The notes beneath the pieces were generated by a model, which was not told the DNA's origin, ran no database searches, and saw only the letters and a list, made by a program, of their open reading frames with translations. A stretch of DNA of 64,000 bases from Salinibacterium amurskyense. Lineage in GTDB: Bacteria > Actinomycetota > Actinomycetes > Actinomycetales > Microbacteriaceae. Position numbers and translations under genes: made by a program. The stretch covers positions 310,001-374,000 of the forward strand of contig NZ_PGFH01000002.1 of NCBI RefSeq assembly GCF_002797685.1, given 5' to 3'. How positions within the stretch are numbered: position 1 is the stretch's first letter; each line of letters opens with the position of its first letter. Shown piece after piece: positions 18,441-29,538 of this stretch.

Positions 18441-18453
18441 CTAGTCTTTGCAA
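18426..18453 (-). promoter_or_regulatory. Candidate sigma-A promoter of the glycosyltransferase/GH18 operon
   Basis: On the minus strand, TTGCAA (18448-18453) and TAATAC (18426-18431) are 16 bases apart. Initiation about 6-7 bases downstream would put the start of the transcript at the base of the long hairpin (18374-18420). Confidence 0.45.
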
Positions 18454-18552
18454 GAAAATGCTACGGGACGACTAATTGGTCTACTCGCCAAAAGCGGTCT
18501 AGTAAGCTGCGGAAACGCCTTGAATAACGTTGTTCACCCGGGGGAGGAATGG

Positions 18553-19872
18553 ATGCCTCGCACCATCGCCATCATTGGCGCTGGTCCTTCAGGACTTGCT
18601 GCTGCCCGCGCACTCGATAAGGCAGGCATTGCGTACGTCGGATTCGAGTCCGCGGCCGACGTCGGAGGCCTCTGGAACATCGATAACCCGCGCAGCACAA
18701 TGTACGAATCTGCGCACCTCATTTCCTCGCGCACGACGACCGAGTTTCGCGAACTGCCGATGCAGTCGACTGCCGACTACCCAAGCCATCGTGAACTGCG
18801 CAAGTACTTTCGGGCGTACAGCGATCGCTTCGATCTGGGTGAGAACTTTCTCTTCAACACCACGGTAGAACGGCTCGAGCCCACCGACGATGGCGGCTGG
18901 GATGTCACGAGCGTGACGCGCGGCTATGTGCCGCGAACGAAACGATTCGACGGCGTGATCTTGGCTAACGGCACTTTGGCTCACCCCAGCATCCCGCAGT
19001 TTGAGGGAGAATTTGCTGGTCAGATCATTCATTCGAGTGAGTACAAGAAAGCTCGCATCTTTGCGGGCAAGCGGGTGCTGGTTGTGGGCGCAGGCAACAG
19101 CGGCTGCGATATTGCGGTGGATGCGGTGCACCACGCCAACAGCATTGACCTGAGTGTGCGGCGGGGGTACTACTTCGTGCCGCGCTACCTGTTCGGCAAA
19201 CCAGCGGACACCCTGAACCAGGGCCGACCGCTGCCGGCGAAGATTAAGCAGTTCATCGACACGCGCGTGCTGAAGGCCTTTACGGGTGACCCGGTGAAGT
19301 TCGGTTTTCCGCCCGCGGACTACAAGATCTATGAGTCGCACCCCATCGTGAACACGCTAGTGCTGGGGCACCTCGGCCAGGGCGACCTGCGAGTGGTGCC
19401 CGCGCCGGAGCGCTTCGAGGGCAATACCGTGCACTTCACCGACGGCACGGAAGCCGATTACGACCTCATTGTCTTGGCTACCGGTTACTCCTTGGACTAC
19501 CCCTTTGTTGACCGTGAGCACCTTAATTGGTCTTCCCTCGCCCCCGAGCTCTATCTCAACATTTTCCCGCCCAGCTTCAATGGTCTTTATGTCATGGGAA
19601 TGATTGAGGCCAGTGGCATTGGGTGGCAGGGCCGGTACGAACAAGCGGAACTGCTCGCGGCCTACCTCGCCGCTCAAGACGAAGCTCCCCGGGCTGCGGC
19701 GCACTTTCGCGCGCAGGTTGAACAACCGTGGCCCGATCTCACCGGCGGCTACAAGTATTTGGCGCTGGAACGCATGTCGTACTACGTCAATAAGGATGCC
19801 TATCGGCGCGCAGTGCGGCGCGCTCGTGAGGCCCTTACCCGTAAGGCACGCGACATTAAGGAACAGTCATGA
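18553..19872 (+). CDS. Flavin-containing monooxygenase (FMO-like)
   Basis: A 439-residue class B flavin monooxygenase. It has an FAD-binding GAGPSG near the N-terminus (residues 9-14), a second NADPH-binding GAGNSG (about 179-184) and the FMO fingerprint FAGQIIHSSEY (about 154-164), in the order expected of FMOs. These enzymes oxygenate soft nucleophiles (N, S) or ketones with NADPH and oxygen; the substrate is unknown. An open frame extends to 18448, but ATG 18553 has GGGGAGGAA five bases upstream and begins exactly at the Rossmann strand. The next gene overlaps by ATGA. Confidence 0.9.
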   Translation: MPRTIAIIGAGPSGLAAARALDKAGIAYVGFESAADVGGLWNIDNPRSTMYESAHLISSRTTTEFRELPMQSTADYPSHRELRKYFRAYSDRFDLGENFLFNTTVERLEPTDDGGWDVTSVTRGYVPRTKRFDGVILANGTLAHPSIPQFEGEFAGQIIHSSEYKKARIFAGKRVLVVGAGNSGCDIAVDAVHHANSIDLSVRRGYYFVPRYLFGKPADTLNQGRPLPAKIKQFIDTRVLKAFTGDPVKFGFPPADYKIYESHPIVNTLVLGHLGQGDLRVVPAPERFEGNTVHFTDGTEADYDLIVLATGYSLDYPFVDREHLNWSSLAPELYLNIFPPSFNGLYVMGMIEASGIGWQGRYEQAELLAAYLAAQDEAPRAAAHFRAQVEQPWPDLTGGYKYLALERMSYYVNKDAYRRAVRRAREALTRKARDIKEQS

Positions 19873-20828
19873 CCATCGATGATGCGCTGCTCAACTTCAG
19901 TCCGGGCTCGCTCATCGCGCTGAGCATTGTGCTCGGCCTCATCATGTTCGGCATCGCCCTCGATACGAGCATCGACGACTTTCGAGCGGTATTGAAAGCT
20001 CCCCGCGCCTTCGCGATCTCCCTTGTTGCTCAGCTCGTGCTCTTGCCCGCCGTCACATTCGGACTCACGCTACTGCTGCAGGTCGGGCCCTCTATTGCGC
20101 TCGGGATGATTCTGGTTGCGTGTTGTCCGCCGGGAAATATTTCCCAGGTTCTCACCTATCGAGCGCGGGGCAACGTTGCTCTCTCGGTCTCGATGACGGC
20201 GGTCACCAACGTGATTTACATCGTCATGTTGCCGGTGAACCTGTCGCTGTGGGGAGGCTGGCACCCCACAGCATCCGCGATCCTTGAAAATGTCAGTCTC
20301 AACGGTTGGCAGATGCTGCTGGAGATCGTTCTGATTATTGGGCTGCCGTTCGTGCTCGGTTTCGCGATCAAGAACCGCTGGCCGGCATTCGCCAAGAAGG
20401 TGCAGCCCACCGTGAAATGGATCAGCCTGCTGGCACTGCTGGGGTTCATCATCGCGGCGCTTGCCGGTAACTTCGCATTCTTCATTTCCTACGTTGGCGT
20501 TGTCTTGCTGGCTGTCTTCTTGCACGACGCCGTTGCGCTCGGCCTTGGTTACGCCAGTGCGCGTCTTGGAGGTCTGGCGCTCTACGAAGCCAAAGCGGTG
20601 ACCTTTGAAGTGGGAATTCGCAATGCGGGGCTGGGGTTGGGATTGGTGTTCACCTTCTTTGGGGGACTTGGCGGAATGGCCGTTGTTGCGGGATGGTGGG
20701 GTATCTGGGACATCATCGCCGGGCTCGCACTGGCGACCTGGTGGGGTCGCCGCAAGGCACGGGGTGCCACAGACAGCTCGGGGCCGAATTCCGGTAGCTC
20801 AGCAAACGAAGCGGAGGCACACGCGTGA
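19869..20828 (+). CDS. Bile acid:sodium symporter family (BASS) transporter
   Basis: A 319-residue membrane protein with about nine to ten hydrophobic segments, matching the SBF/BASS family (VLGLIMFGIALDTSIDDF near the start; ILVACCPPGNISQVLTY, the conserved crossover region; EVGIRNAGLGLGL). The family imports organic anions with sodium. It overlaps the FMO stop by four bases and the epimerase start by four, so all three are one operon, suggesting uptake or export of the compound oxidised by the FMO. The C-terminal about 25 residues are hydrophilic. Confidence 0.88.
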   Translation: MTIDDALLNFSPGSLIALSIVLGLIMFGIALDTSIDDFRAVLKAPRAFAISLVAQLVLLPAVTFGLTLLLQVGPSIALGMILVACCPPGNISQVLTYRARGNVALSVSMTAVTNVIYIVMLPVNLSLWGGWHPTASAILENVSLNGWQMLLEIVLIIGLPFVLGFAIKNRWPAFAKKVQPTVKWISLLALLGFIIAALAGNFAFFISYVGVVLLAVFLHDAVALGLGYASARLGGLALYEAKAVTFEVGIRNAGLGLGLVFTFFGGLGGMAVVAGWWGIWDIIAGLALATWWGRRKARGATDSSGPNSGSSANEAEAHA

Positions 20829-21781
20829 GTCGAGTTCTTGTGACGGGTGGCACCGGATTCTTGGGCACCTCGGTAGTGGCAGGGTTGGCTGCATCCGACG
20901 CGATTGAATGCGTGGTCAGCGCCGATATTCGAGCTCCCAGCCCTGGCGTGCGACTGCCGGGGGTGCTGTACGAACGCGTTGACGTGACGGATGCCCCTGA
21001 CCTGCCCGAGCTGTTGCGTCGCCACGAGATCGACACCGTCGTTCATCTGGCTTCCATCGTGAACCCGGGCAAGAGCACCACGGTCACTCAAGAATTTGCG
21101 GTCGACGTTGAGGGTTCGCGCGCCGTGTTCGACGCCTGCGTTGCGGCTGGAGTCTCGCGCGTGGTCGTGTCGTCGAGTGGTGCGGCTTACGGTTACCACC
21201 CGAATAATGCTGAGTGGATTGTTGAGAGCGACCCCATTCGTGGCAATGATGACTTTCCATATAGCCGTCACAAGCGCATGGTCGAAGAGATGCTGGCCGA
21301 GTTGCGCGAAACGGCACCGCAACTGACGCAGACAGTGTTTCGTATCGGCACCATCTTGGGCCCGGCGGTCGACAATCAGATCACGGCATTGTGGGAGACC
21401 CGACGTGTGCTGAAGCTCGCTGGCTCAGACAGCCCGTTTGTGTTCGTCTGGGTGGATGACGTTGTCGAGGTCATGGTGCGTGCCGCCAGTGGTGGCCCGG
21501 CCGGGATTTTCAACGTCGCGGGAAACGGCAAGATGACGGTCGCGGAGATCGCGAGCGCGCTCGGCAAGAAGATGTTTGTGATTCCGCCGTGGTTGTTCAC
21601 TGTGGCGTTGGGCATTGGCCACGCCCTCAAGCTCACGCCCCACAAGCCTGCTCAGGTCAACTTTCTGCTGTATCGGCCCGTGCTCGACAACACTGCGCTC
21701 AAGAACACCTTCGGCTTCACCCCGAGCAAAACGAGCCGGGAAGCATTCGCCGCTTACCTCGAGGCTCGTGCACTGCGCTGA
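20825..21781 (+). CDS. NAD(P)-dependent epimerase/dehydratase family protein
   Basis: A 318-residue extended SDR. It has the N-terminal TGGTGFLG nucleotide-binding motif, SSGAAYG for the catalytic Ser region and YSRHK carrying the Tyr-xxx-Lys pair. The start is GTG 20825, overlapping the transporter stop. It ends the FMO-BASS operon. Substrate could be a nucleotide sugar or, as in related actinobacterial proteins, a steroid- or terpenoid-type alcohol; sequence does not decide. Confidence 0.88.
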   Translation: MSRVLVTGGTGFLGTSVVAGLAASDAIECVVSADIRAPSPGVRLPGVLYERVDVTDAPDLPELLRRHEIDTVVHLASIVNPGKSTTVTQEFAVDVEGSRAVFDACVAAGVSRVVVSSSGAAYGYHPNNAEWIVESDPIRGNDDFPYSRHKRMVEEMLAELRETAPQLTQTVFRIGTILGPAVDNQITALWETRRVLKLAGSDSPFVFVWVDDVVEVMVRAASGGPAGIFNVAGNGKMTVAEIASALGKKMFVIPPWLFTVALGIGHALKLTPHKPAQVNFLLYRPVLDNTALKNTFGFTPSKTSREAFAAYLEARALR

Positions 21782-21783
21782 TC

Positions 21784-21791
21784 TGTATACA
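21784..21791. promoter_or_regulatory. TGTATACA operator candidate, upstream copy
   Basis: An 8-bp perfect palindrome, TGTATACA, three bases after the epimerase stop. The same core recurs at 21846-21853, 62 bases downstream, bracketing the likely promoter of the GntR gene. FadR-type GntR regulators bind short TGT/ACA palindromes. Confidence 0.5.
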
Positions 21792-21809
21792 TTTCACCGA
21801 GAATTTGGC

Positions 21810-21837
21810 TTGATTTCTTCTAGATCGAGCCTAGACT
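21810..21837 (+). promoter_or_regulatory. Candidate promoter for the gntR-prp operon
   Basis: TTGATT (21810-21815) and TAGACT (21832-21837) with a 16-base spacer lie between the two TGTATACA palindromes. The downstream palindrome would cover the start site. Box matches are moderate. Confidence 0.4.
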
Positions 21838-21844
21838 GAAGTTC

Positions 21845-21854
21845 TTGTATACAA
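21845..21854. promoter_or_regulatory. TTGTATACAA operator candidate, downstream copy
   Basis: A 10-bp perfect palindrome, TTGTATACAA, about eight bases after the candidate -10 box and 57 bases before the GntR start. Its position suits autorepression by the adjacent regulator. Confidence 0.6.
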
Positions 21855-21911
21855 ACTCGCGTTTTGGGGTCTCTCGCCCTTGCGCTGGGTCCGCTGGCTC
21901 AGGAGGTGCGC

Positions 21912-22583
21912 ATGGCAACACCACTCAGAGCTAGCGATCGCGCCTACCAAGCGCTGCGCGACGACATCGTTGAATGGCGGCTCGCTCCCGGCACGATTCT
22001 GGGCGAAGTCGAGCAAGCGGCGCGGCTCGGGGTCTCCCGCACCCCGCTGCGCGAGGCGCTGTCGCGGCTCATGACGGATGGGCTGGTGGCAAGCCAATCC
22101 GGTCGGGGACTTGTGGTCACCGACGTGTCGGTCGACAACATCCGCGAACTCTTTGACGTGCGCAAGGCCCTCGAAGTGAAGGCCGTGCGCTTGGCTGCCG
22201 AGCACCACACCGGCAGCACTTTTGCCGATCTCGAGCGCGAGTTCGAGGCCGTGCCCCAGCTGTTGGCGCGCGACGATAGCGACCGCAGTGCATACTTCGA
22301 TCTCGTGCGCCGTTTCGATAGCGCCGTGGACGATGCGGTCGCCAACGACTACCTCACGGGCGCGCTGAACTCGCTACGCACCCATCTCGTGCGCGTGCGT
22401 CGCCTCGCCAAAGACAACCCCGAGCGACTTGCCGCAGCCGCTCGTGAACACCTTCTTATCGTGCAAGCCATCGTCGCTCGCGACGCTGAGCTTGCCGCGC
22501 ACGCCACTCATGTTCACCTCCATCACGCGCTCACGAGCGCATTAGCCATGGCCGCAGATTCTCCGCTGCGCGCCGCCAATTGA
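21912..22583 (+). CDS. GntR-family (FadR-type) transcriptional regulator of the methylcitrate operon
   Basis: A 223-residue regulator. The N-terminal winged helix-turn-helix ([20 protein letters not shown]) is classic GntR; the C-terminal helical FCD domain would bind an acyl or carboxylate effector. An open frame extends to 21864, but ATG 21912 is preceded by AGGAGGT. It is followed directly by prpD, prpB and prpC, so it probably represses the operon until a methylcitrate-cycle intermediate binds. The two TGTATACA palindromes upstream are its likely sites. Confidence 0.9.
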   Translation: MATPLRASDRAYQALRDDIVEWRLAPGTILGEVEQAARLGVSRTPLREALSRLMTDGLVASQSGRGLVVTDVSVDNIRELFDVRKALEVKAVRLAAEHHTGSTFADLEREFEAVPQLLARDDSDRSAYFDLVRRFDSAVDDAVANDYLTGALNSLRTHLVRVRRLAKDNPERLAAAAREHLLIVQAIVARDAELAAHATHVHLHHALTSALAMAADSPLRAAN

Positions 22584-22594
22584 AAGGCTCCACT

Positions 22595-24088
22595 GTGAAA
22601 GACCACGCCCTCCGCGTTTACCGCAGCGACGAGAACCTCGCTCGCGAAGACCAACTCGCCCACAAGATCGCAGCCATAGCTGCAGAACAGCTCGAACCCA
22701 CGGATGCCGTGACCGACATGGTCATCAACCGTGTGATTGACAACGCTGCTGTTGCCACCGCATCCCTCACCCGGGCGCCGGTTGTTGCTGCTCGGGCGCA
22801 GGCCGAGCGCCACCCGTACACGCCAGGAGCTACCGTGTTTGGCTCCGACGAGCGCGTCAGCCCGGAGTGGGCAGCTTGGGCGAACGGCGTTGCCGTGCGC
22901 GAGCTCGACTACCACGACACTTTCTTGGCCGCCGACTACTCGCACCCCGGTGACAACATTCCGCCGATCTTGGCCGTGGCTCAGCACGCTGGCCGCACGG
23001 GTGCCGATCTACTGCGCGGCATCGTCACCGGCTACGAGATTCAGATCGACCTCGTGAAGGCGATCTGCCTGCACAAGCACAAGATCGACCACGTTGCCCA
23101 CCTCGGCCCGAGCGCCGCCGCTGGCATCGGAACCCTCCTCGGTCTCGACACCGAAACAATCTTCCAGGCTGTCGGCCAGGCGCTCCACACGACCACCGCC
23201 ACGCGCCAGTCGCGCAAGGGTGAGATCTCAACGTGGAAGGCACACGCTCCCGCTTTCGCCGGCAAGATGGCCGTCGAAGCCGTCGACCGTGCCATGCGCG
23301 GCCAGACCAGCCCCACCCCGATTTATGAAGGTGAAGACGGCGTAATTGCGTGGATGCTCGACGGTCCAGACGCGCACTACGAAGTTCCGCTGCCTGAGCT
23401 GGGGGAGCCGCGCACCGCGATCCTCGACTCGTACACGAAGGAGCACTCGGCCGAGTATCAGGCGCAGGCGTGGATCGACCTCGCCCGCAAGCTCGGGCGC
23501 GAGCATCCTGAACTGGTTGAAGAGAACATCAACCGCATCGTGCTGCACACGAGCCACCACACGCATTACGTGATCGGTTCCGGAGCCAACGACCCGCAAA
23601 AGTACGACCCCAACGCGAGCCGCGAAACGCTCGACCACTCCATTCCGTACATCTTTACTGTTGCTCTGCAAGATAAGGAATGGCACCACGTGCGCAGCTA
23701 CGCGCCTGAGCGCGCCAACCGCCCAGACACGGTGGCGCTGTGGAAGCGCGTGACCACAGAAGAAGACGCCGAGTGGACACGTCGCTACCACTCGATCGAC
23801 CCCGCCGAGAAGGCATTTGGTGGTCGCGTCGAGATCGAATTGACCGACGGTAGCCGCATTGTTGAAGAAATCGCCGTCGCGGATGCTCACCCGCTCGGTG
23901 CTCGCCCCTTCGCTCGCGCTCAGTACGTCTCCAAGTTCCGCACCCTCGCGGATGGCGTGCTCGCGAGTGACGAAATCGAACGCTTCTTGGCTGCCGCCGA
24001 ACGCTTGCCCGAGCTGAAGGCATCCGAACTCGGAGAGCTGACCGTGCGCGGCAACTTTCCCGCCATCACCGCCAAAGGAATCTTCTAA
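22595..24088 (+). CDS. prpD: 2-methylcitrate dehydratase
   Basis: A 497-residue MmgE/PrpD-family protein, which dehydrates 2-methylcitrate to 2-methyl-cis-aconitate in propionyl-CoA oxidation. The family stretches [19 protein letters not shown] and [16 protein letters not shown] are evident. GTG 22595 is preferred because GAAAGG lies seven bases before it; an in-frame TTG at 22580 overlaps the GntR stop and is less likely. The TAA stop shares a base with the prpB ATG. Confidence 0.93.
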   Translation: MKDHALRVYRSDENLAREDQLAHKIAAIAAEQLEPTDAVTDMVINRVIDNAAVATASLTRAPVVAARAQAERHPYTPGATVFGSDERVSPEWAAWANGVAVRELDYHDTFLAADYSHPGDNIPPILAVAQHAGRTGADLLRGIVTGYEIQIDLVKAICLHKHKIDHVAHLGPSAAAGIGTLLGLDTETIFQAVGQALHTTTATRQSRKGEISTWKAHAPAFAGKMAVEAVDRAMRGQTSPTPIYEGEDGVIAWMLDGPDAHYEVPLPELGEPRTAILDSYTKEHSAEYQAQAWIDLARKLGREHPELVEENINRIVLHTSHHTHYVIGSGANDPQKYDPNASRETLDHSIPYIFTVALQDKEWHHVRSYAPERANRPDTVALWKRVTTEEDAEWTRRYHSIDPAEKAFGGRVEIELTDGSRIVEEIAVADAHPLGARPFARAQYVSKFRTLADGVLASDEIERFLAAAERLPELKASELGELTVRGNFPAITAKGIF

Positions 24089-24993
24089 TGTTGTACGCCT
24101 CCACCGATCCAGCAACCAAGCGTGCCCAGTTTCGCGAGCGACTCGCGAGCGGCGAACTGCTGCGCGTGCCCGGTGCGTTCAACCCGCTGAGTGCTCGCCT
24201 GATCCAAGACAAGGGCTTTGACGGCGTCTACATTTCGGGCGCTGTCATCAGCGCCGATCTGGGGTTGCCCGACATCGGTCTGACGACTCTCACCGAGGTA
24301 GCTGGTCGTTCGCAGCAGATTTCGCGGATGACCGACCTCCCGTCGCTCGTTGACGCCGACACCGGTTTCGGCGAGCCCATGAACGTGGCTCGCACCGTGC
24401 AGACCCTCGAAGATGCCGGAGTCTCCGGGCTCCACATCGAGGATCAGGTCAACCCGAAGCGCTGTGGACATCTCGATGGCAAAGCGGTTGTCGACACGGA
24501 TACTGCCCTCAAGCGCATCCGTGCGGCAGTCGACGCGCGCCGCGATCCGAACCTGTTGATCATGGCTCGCACCGACATCCGTGCCGTTGATGGTTTGGAT
24601 GCTGCGATGGACCGCGCCAAGCAGCTCGTTGATGCGGGTGCCGACGCGATCTTCCCTGAGGCGATGAAAGACCTTGGTGAGTTTGAGGCGATGCGCAATG
24701 CCGTGGATGTTCCGATCCTCGCGAATATGACAGAGTTCGGAAAGAGCGAACTTTTTACAACAACACAATTGAGCAATATCGGCGTAAACATTGTTATTTA
24801 TCCCGTAACCCTGTTGCGTAGTGCCATGGGTGCTGCAGAGCGCACCCTCGATGCGATCAACGCCGACGGTACTCAGCAGTCTGTTGTTGGTGAGATGCAG
24901 ACGAGGGCCCGCCTCTACGAACTCCTCGACTACGAGAGCTACAACTCTTTCGATTCGTCGGTGTTCAACTTCACTCTCGATAACCACTTTTAG
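24088..24993 (+). CDS. prpB: Methylisocitrate lyase
   Basis: A 301-residue isocitrate lyase-superfamily enzyme that splits 2-methylisocitrate to succinate and pyruvate. The catalytic KRCGH motif is at residues 124-128 and the metal-binding acidic stretch VDADTGFGEP at about 88-97. Length fits PrpB (about 295-305), not isocitrate lyase (over 420). It is translationally coupled to prpD. Confidence 0.95.
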   Translation: MLYASTDPATKRAQFRERLASGELLRVPGAFNPLSARLIQDKGFDGVYISGAVISADLGLPDIGLTTLTEVAGRSQQISRMTDLPSLVDADTGFGEPMNVARTVQTLEDAGVSGLHIEDQVNPKRCGHLDGKAVVDTDTALKRIRAAVDARRDPNLLIMARTDIRAVDGLDAAMDRAKQLVDAGADAIFPEAMKDLGEFEAMRNAVDVPILANMTEFGKSELFTTTQLSNIGVNIVIYPVTLLRSAMGAAERTLDAINADGTQQSVVGEMQTRARLYELLDYESYNSFDSSVFNFTLDNHF

Positions 24994-25042
24994 CTGACTG
25001 TTTTCACCACTCTTGACTCGATAGACACAACCGAGGAGCAAC

Positions 25043-27087
<2,045 letters not shown>

Positions 27088-27111
27088 AGCTCGCTTCGCG
27101 CTTCGCACAGG

Positions 27112-27151
27112 GGCCGGCATCCCTACTCACTTCGGTGTGTGGATGCCGGCC
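27112..27151 (+). terminator. Hairpin terminator after the aldo/keto reductase gene
   Basis: Perfect 11-bp arms GGCCGGCATCC (27112-27122) and GGATGCCGGCC (27141-27151), followed by CTCTGTCGTT. It probably closes the prp/aldo-keto reductase transcription unit. Confidence 0.75.
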
Positions 27152-27251
27152 TCTGTCGTTGAGGCGCTGGTACGCTAGACGCTCACAGAGTGTTGCTCGG
27201 TTTATTTCATCCGGGTGCTACAAAACACATCGAGCGGCGAGGACCAGAGTC

Positions 27252-27695
27252 ATGACAAACCCCGGTCTCTATCAGAGCCCCACTGAGGGGTGGGCGTTTG
27301 TTCCGTTTCTGGGTGCGATAGCGACTTTTGGCATCGCTGTGATCGCGGTGCTGTACTGGTTCGCTGGCCCCGGCCGCAAGTTTCGACTTCGTGCTTTCGC
27401 GCTCACCGTGCTGGCCGTTGCTGCGGGAGCGGCAAGCGCGCTTGGCCTCGTGGCTGCGGCAGAAAGCTTCGAGGAACGTCATTCAGCGGCGTTCGCGGAA
27501 TACACCACCGCAGTGCAGGGCTGGGCTGCTGACGAATACGGTGTCACCCTCACTGAAGATGATGTGCTTGACATGACCCAGGGGCGGCCAGCCGTTATAG
27601 AACGCAACGGCGGCGACTGGCGCGTGCTTCTTGAAGTCGTGTCTGCGAACGGCGATGTCGAATTGCACGACGCTCGAGAACTTCCGGCTCAATAG
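27252..27695 (+). CDS. Hypothetical membrane protein
   Basis: A 147-residue protein, unrecognised. Two hydrophobic segments (FLGAIATFGIAVIAVLYWFA and ALTVLAVAAGAASALGLVAA) sit near the N-terminus, followed by a soluble tail of about 80 residues (FAEYTTAVQGWAADEYGVTL). Similar small actinobacterial proteins have a periplasmic or cytosolic tail of unknown role. ATG 27252 is chosen because it lies just before the first membrane segment; the frame is open from 27135. It is first in a plus-strand run of three unknown genes. Confidence 0.65.
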   Translation: MTNPGLYQSPTEGWAFVPFLGAIATFGIAVIAVLYWFAGPGRKFRLRAFALTVLAVAAGAASALGLVAAAESFEERHSAAFAEYTTAVQGWAADEYGVTLTEDDVLDMTQGRPAVIERNGGDWRVLLEVVSANGDVELHDARELPAQ

Positions 27696-27716
27696 CGCCC
27701 CCACGAAAGAGGCAGC

Positions 27717-28586
27717 ATGGACCGGACTTCTCTCCTCACGTTCCTCAAAGAGCTGGCGGCATCGACTGACGGCGTCCACGCCGAGGTCGGTATTGGGGGA
27801 GTGCACCCGCACGATGAGACTTTTCTCCAGCTCACCTCGCTGTCGAACCGCGATGAGTACGCGATCGTTTCCGTGGGGATGGGCGGTTGGTTCCAGTTGG
27901 AGATCCCGGGCAGGCTGGCGCATGTTGTAGCGGATGACTTAGCCACTAATGATGATGCTCGCGAGTATCTGGAGAAGTATGTCAACGCTGCGTTGGCGTA
28001 CTTTTCTGGCCACTGGAGTGCTCGAACATCGCGACTGTTCCGGCTGCCGTCTGTTGTCATCGACACTGGCGATGGCTCGATACCGCTCCCTCTCTCGCTC
28101 TCGGTCGATGAATCATGTCGGCGGGTGTTCCGGCGTCGAACGGTTCCGGCGGCCGACTCTGACACGTCGACGTTCGTTCCCGTGAGTGATAGAGATCGGG
28201 TGGATTTTTCTATTCCATTGCTTCCTACGGTGGGCGTCTGTCGCGCCGGTGAGTATCGAGGGCAGTACGTCTTTTCCAATCTGGTCAAGCTCTTTCCCCG
28301 AGCTGAGCGCATGTGGGAGATCAGCATTGCGGGCGGAGGCCCCGATGGCGAAGACGAAGTTTTTGTAGCCCAAGACGCCTTCGGAGTCGCAACCGTTCGC
28401 GACCTCGACATCGAGTGGGCTCCGGCGCACCTTCAGAATGTTGCCCGCCGCGAGTTGTTCCACGTGCTCGCGATTGATGTACCCATTCAGCATCCCTCGG
28501 GGTGGGAAAGCGATGGCCACCAACCTCACATTGCCTCACGCGTCGCCGCGGACGGCCCGTGGGCTCGTTTCGAGCAGCCTGCATAA
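27717..28586 (+). CDS. Hypothetical protein, 289 residues
   Basis: A soluble acidic protein I do not recognise. It has no signal peptide or membrane segment. The N-terminal half carries YAIVSVGMGGWFQLEIPGRL and the C-terminal half ELFHVLAIDVPIQHPSGWES. It starts at ATG 27717 after GAAAGAGG and lies 21 bases after the previous membrane-protein gene, so they are probably co-transcribed. Codon use is less extreme in GC than neighbouring core genes. Confidence 0.7.
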   Translation: MDRTSLLTFLKELAASTDGVHAEVGIGGVHPHDETFLQLTSLSNRDEYAIVSVGMGGWFQLEIPGRLAHVVADDLATNDDAREYLEKYVNAALAYFSGHWSARTSRLFRLPSVVIDTGDGSIPLPLSLSVDESCRRVFRRRTVPAADSDTSTFVPVSDRDRVDFSIPLLPTVGVCRAGEYRGQYVFSNLVKLFPRAERMWEISIAGGGPDGEDEVFVAQDAFGVATVRDLDIEWAPAHLQNVARRELFHVLAIDVPIQHPSGWESDGHQPHIASRVAADGPWARFEQPA

Positions 28587-28662
28587 GTACGCCAGTGAGG
28601 ACGGCGGTGATTCGCGCCTCCGGATGCTTCGCTCTGGAGCCTGCTGCCGCTACATTGAGTGA

Positions 28663-29454
28663 ATGATCCGCGGAATCCGACGAACGCTCAACGTAGGCCC
28701 GTGGGTCGTTGCGCTCTACGGATCGCTGTTCGGAGCAGTCGCTGGGGCGGTTTTTGCGCTTGCCCTCCTCAGCGAGTACTGGGGAACTGAGTCATTCACG
28801 AGGTTCCTGCCTGCATCGCTATTCTTCGGGATCATCGGCGGAAGCATCGTAGGGCTGGTGTCGGTCGCTGTAGGGCTTGGCCTCCGTGCCATCCTCAGCA
28901 CCGGCGACCGTCTCAACAGCACCACGATGGCATTGGGCTCGAGCACCTTCCTGCTGGCAGCCGCACTGCTCTCGACCTGGTTTATGAGCGAGTCCCTCGG
29001 CACCACGTTCCCCACGTGGCTGCCGATCACCTTTGCCGTTGTTGGTGTCGTGTGGTTCGGCTTCTGGTCGCGGATGCGATCCTCGCAGGCCGCCGCAACT
29101 CAATCAAAGTTTGTTAGTCCTTCGCCGGAAAGCTATCGATCCCCGACCGAGGCAGAGCTGCGGCTTTTGCGTGCTTTGGTCGAACGAGCCCCGCGGTTCT
29201 CGGGTTCGCTTGTCACCCTCTCTGAGCTGATCGTTGCACCAATGAACGATGGGGGTATGGGCAGCTTGGCGATCGGCCCTCCTTCGCTCGAACGACGTTT
29301 CGAGGATCAAGTAGCGGAGGTAACCTTCTTTGATGTTGACGGTATGTGGGTTTCCGCCACATTGAACGTGGATCAGTTCGGTGAGCTATCTGAGCTCGAC
29401 GTGTTCAAAGGTGATTTTTCGACACTGCGAGAAATCCCGCAAACGTTTCGGTAA
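28663..29454 (+). CDS. Hypothetical four-helix membrane protein with soluble C-terminal domain
   Basis: A 263-residue protein with four hydrophobic segments in the first about 145 residues (LYGSLFGAVAGAVFALALLS; FFGIIGGSIVGLVSVAVGLG; FLLAAALLSTWFM; ITFAVVGVVWFGFW). A soluble domain of about 100 residues follows, rich in beta-like stretches (VAEVTFFDVDGMWVSATLNV). No family is recognised. It is 76 bases after the preceding unknown gene. Confidence 0.65.
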   Translation: MIRGIRRTLNVGPWVVALYGSLFGAVAGAVFALALLSEYWGTESFTRFLPASLFFGIIGGSIVGLVSVAVGLGLRAILSTGDRLNSTTMALGSSTFLLAAALLSTWFMSESLGTTFPTWLPITFAVVGVVWFGFWSRMRSSQAAATQSKFVSPSPESYRSPTEAELRLLRALVERAPRFSGSLVTLSELIVAPMNDGGMGSLAIGPPSLERRFEDQVAEVTFFDVDGMWVSATLNVDQFGELSELDVFKGDFSTLREIPQTFR

Positions 29455-29538
29455 GAGGCCAACCGGGGCACTTAGTGTCACAAGGTTCGAAGGTGTCGAG
29501 CGAGCGTTCAGATTAACGGAGACAACGCTGGAGTAGCT

